Shown here in pieces: positions 5,497 through 6,170 of a DNA stretch of 6,170 nucleotides. Numbering within the stretch: position 1 is the stretch's first letter; each line of letters starts with the position of its first letter. The notes below the pieces were generated by a model, which was given only the letters and a program-made list of their open reading frames with translations, was not told the DNA's origin and searched no databases. Position numbers and translations under genes: made by a program. Origin of the DNA: JANXQG01 sp037147235 (GTDB lineage: Bacteria; Planctomycetota; Planctomycetia; Pirellulales; Thermoguttaceae); NCBI GenBank assembly GCA_037147235.1, contig JBAWVO010000356.1, forward strand, positions 1 to 6,170, read 5' to 3'.

Positions 5497-6170
5497 CGGA
5501 TGCCTCGCGGTAGTTTGGGAGAGTAGCTGGTATGCAGGAGTTGATGGGCGAGTTCCGAACCCGGCTCGAGGAGGAACTGGTCGTATACCTCCTCTACGGC
5601 CGGGTTCTCGTACGATTTGCGGAGCTTCTTTCCGCTATCAATACTGTAGAGCGCGCTGGCTCGCTTGCGCAGCAACTCGGGATCGAGTACGCGGTAGCTT
5701 TCGGCCGGATAAGGCTGGCCGCCGCCGCCAATGCACCCGCCGGGGCAAGCCATGACCTCGATGATGTGGAACGACTCCTTGCCGGCCTTAACCTTGTCGA
5801 GGATCACCTTGGCGTTCTCCAGACCGTTGGCCACGGCGATATGGATGTTCTGCTCGCCGATGGCCACATAGACCTCGCGGAGGCCCTCCACCGCGCGGAC
5901 CTCGGTGAACTCCAGCCGGTCGGCCGGCTTGCCGGTAACCAACTCAGCCGCAGCGCGGAGCGTCGCTTCCATCACACCGCCCGTCGTGCCGAAGATGTCG
6001 CCGGCACCGCTGGCTAGGCCTAACGGCGCATCGAACTCGCCGTCCGGCAGCATATTGAAATTGATGCCGTAGCACTTGATCATCCATATCAGTTCACGCG
6101 TGGTCAACACTGCGTCGGTGAGCGGAACCCTCACCCCCTGCCCCTCTCCCGTTGGCGATGGGAGATTGTC
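5493..6170 (-). CDS. hydA: [FeFe] hydrogenase catalytic subunit, C-terminal part (runs off the window)
   Basis: The C-terminal part of a group A [FeFe] hydrogenase, which makes or consumes H2 at the H-cluster. Numbering from the first in-window GTG (6134), it shows DAVLTTRELIWMIK (7-20), GASGD-type loop ASGAGDIFGTTGGVMEA (41-57) and the L3 cluster motif EVMACPGGCIGGGGQP (126-141) with ligands Cys130 and Cys134. A small-subunit-like tail (about 143-205) follows, with ALYSIDSG, YENPAVEEVYDQFLLEP and HQLLHTSY. The iron-sulfur domains and the L1 and L2 motifs must lie beyond 6170. The frame stays open to the edge, reading DNLPSPTGEGQGVRVP, which is encoded by a dispersed repeat. The gene is therefore either an intact frame with an in-frame insertion or a broken copy; the GTG at 6134 lies in the repeat and is unlikely to be a true start. 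It ends in an ATGA overlap with the NuoE-like gene, which suggests one enzyme complex. Confidence 0.88.
   Translation of the reverse strand, partial: DNLPSPTGEGQGVRVPLTDAVLTTRELIWMIKCYGINFNMLPDGEFDAPLGLASGAGDIFGTTGGVMEATLRAAAELVTGKPADRLEFTEVRAVEGLREVYVAIGEQNIHIAVANGLENAKVILDKVKAGKESFHIIEVMACPGGCIGGGGQPYPAESYRVLDPELLRKRASALYSIDSGKKLRKSYENPAVEEVYDQFLLEPGSELAHQLLHTSYSPKLPRGIR
5503..5506 (-). promoter_or_regulatory. Ribosome binding site of the NuoE-like gene
   Basis: GAGG on the minus strand lies six bases before the ATG at 5496, inside the last codons of the hydrogenase gene. It supports the four-base-overlap start over the internal ATG at 5442 and points to translational coupling of the two subunits. 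Confidence 0.55.
6128..6165. repeat. GC-rich dispersed repeat (REP/MITE-like) inside the hydrogenase frame
   Basis: The plus strand carries CCCTCACCCCCTGCCCC running into TCTCCC (6145-6150), a nine-base spacer, and the matching arm GGGAGA (6160-6165). This CCCTCACCCC-CTCTCCC...GGGAGA layout is familiar from short palindromic repeats scattered through many GC-rich environmental bacterial genomes, which often surface as SPTGEG-GVR peptides in predicted proteins. One arm is long and the other stops after six bases. A GGTGAG/CTCACC pair (6117-6122 and 6130-6135) flanks its left end. Only one copy is visible, so repeat status rests on recognition. Confidence 0.6.

Noticed and set aside
4720..5526. 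Plus-strand open frame of 268 codons
   Set aside because: It crosses the rhuM and NuoE-like genes and the tail of the hydrogenase gene on the other strand, all of which have clear motifs.
5532..6017. Plus-strand open frame of 161 codons
   Set aside because: Antisense to the hydrogenase L3 and tail region, which is unmistakable on the minus strand.

Overview
The window reads as a GC-rich bacterial chromosome segment. My best guess is Planctomycetota, probably an anaerobic or facultative lineage recovered from the environment. The basis is the general look of the aminotransferase and the YycJ-type hydrolase, a [FeFe] hydrogenase next to a NuoE-type subunit, scarce Shine-Dalgarno sites, and a GC-rich dispersed repeat at the right edge of a type common in such genomes. 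This is recognition from memory, not a search result.

Layout, left to right. One plus-strand gene (6-1154) encodes a class-V PLP aminotransferase of the alanine-glyoxylate/serine-pyruvate type. It converges on a minus-strand gene (1227-1991) for a YycJ/WalJ-type metallo-beta-lactamase-fold hydrolase. That gene has what looks like its own extended -10 promoter only six bases before the ATG, with two tandem palindromes just upstream. Everything further right is one tightly packed minus-strand cluster. In its transcription order it contains the C-terminal part of a [FeFe] hydrogenase catalytic subunit (6170-5493, running off the window), a NuoE-like thioredoxin-fold [2Fe-2S] subunit (5496-4954), a full-length RhuM-family protein (4936-3890) and a six-helix membrane protein with a DUF3592 region (3893-2115).

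The hydrogenase and NuoE-like subunits make sense together as parts of an NAD(P)-linked, possibly electron-bifurcating, soluble hydrogenase (Hnd/HydABC type). Its NuoF-like flavin subunit would be expected upstream of the window. RhuM and the DUF3592 protein have no known role in hydrogen metabolism, yet they follow with overlapping or nearly touching reading frames, which suggests co-transcription and translational coupling.

The points most worth a second look are the dispersed repeat lying in frame inside the hydrogenase gene between its expected L2 and L3 cluster motifs, the RhuM/DUF3592 pair riding on the hydrogenase operon, a perfect 10-bp dyad inside rhuM, and the probably leaderless yycJ promoter with its paired palindromes. 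I saw no tRNA, rRNA, CRISPR array, transposase or integrase.
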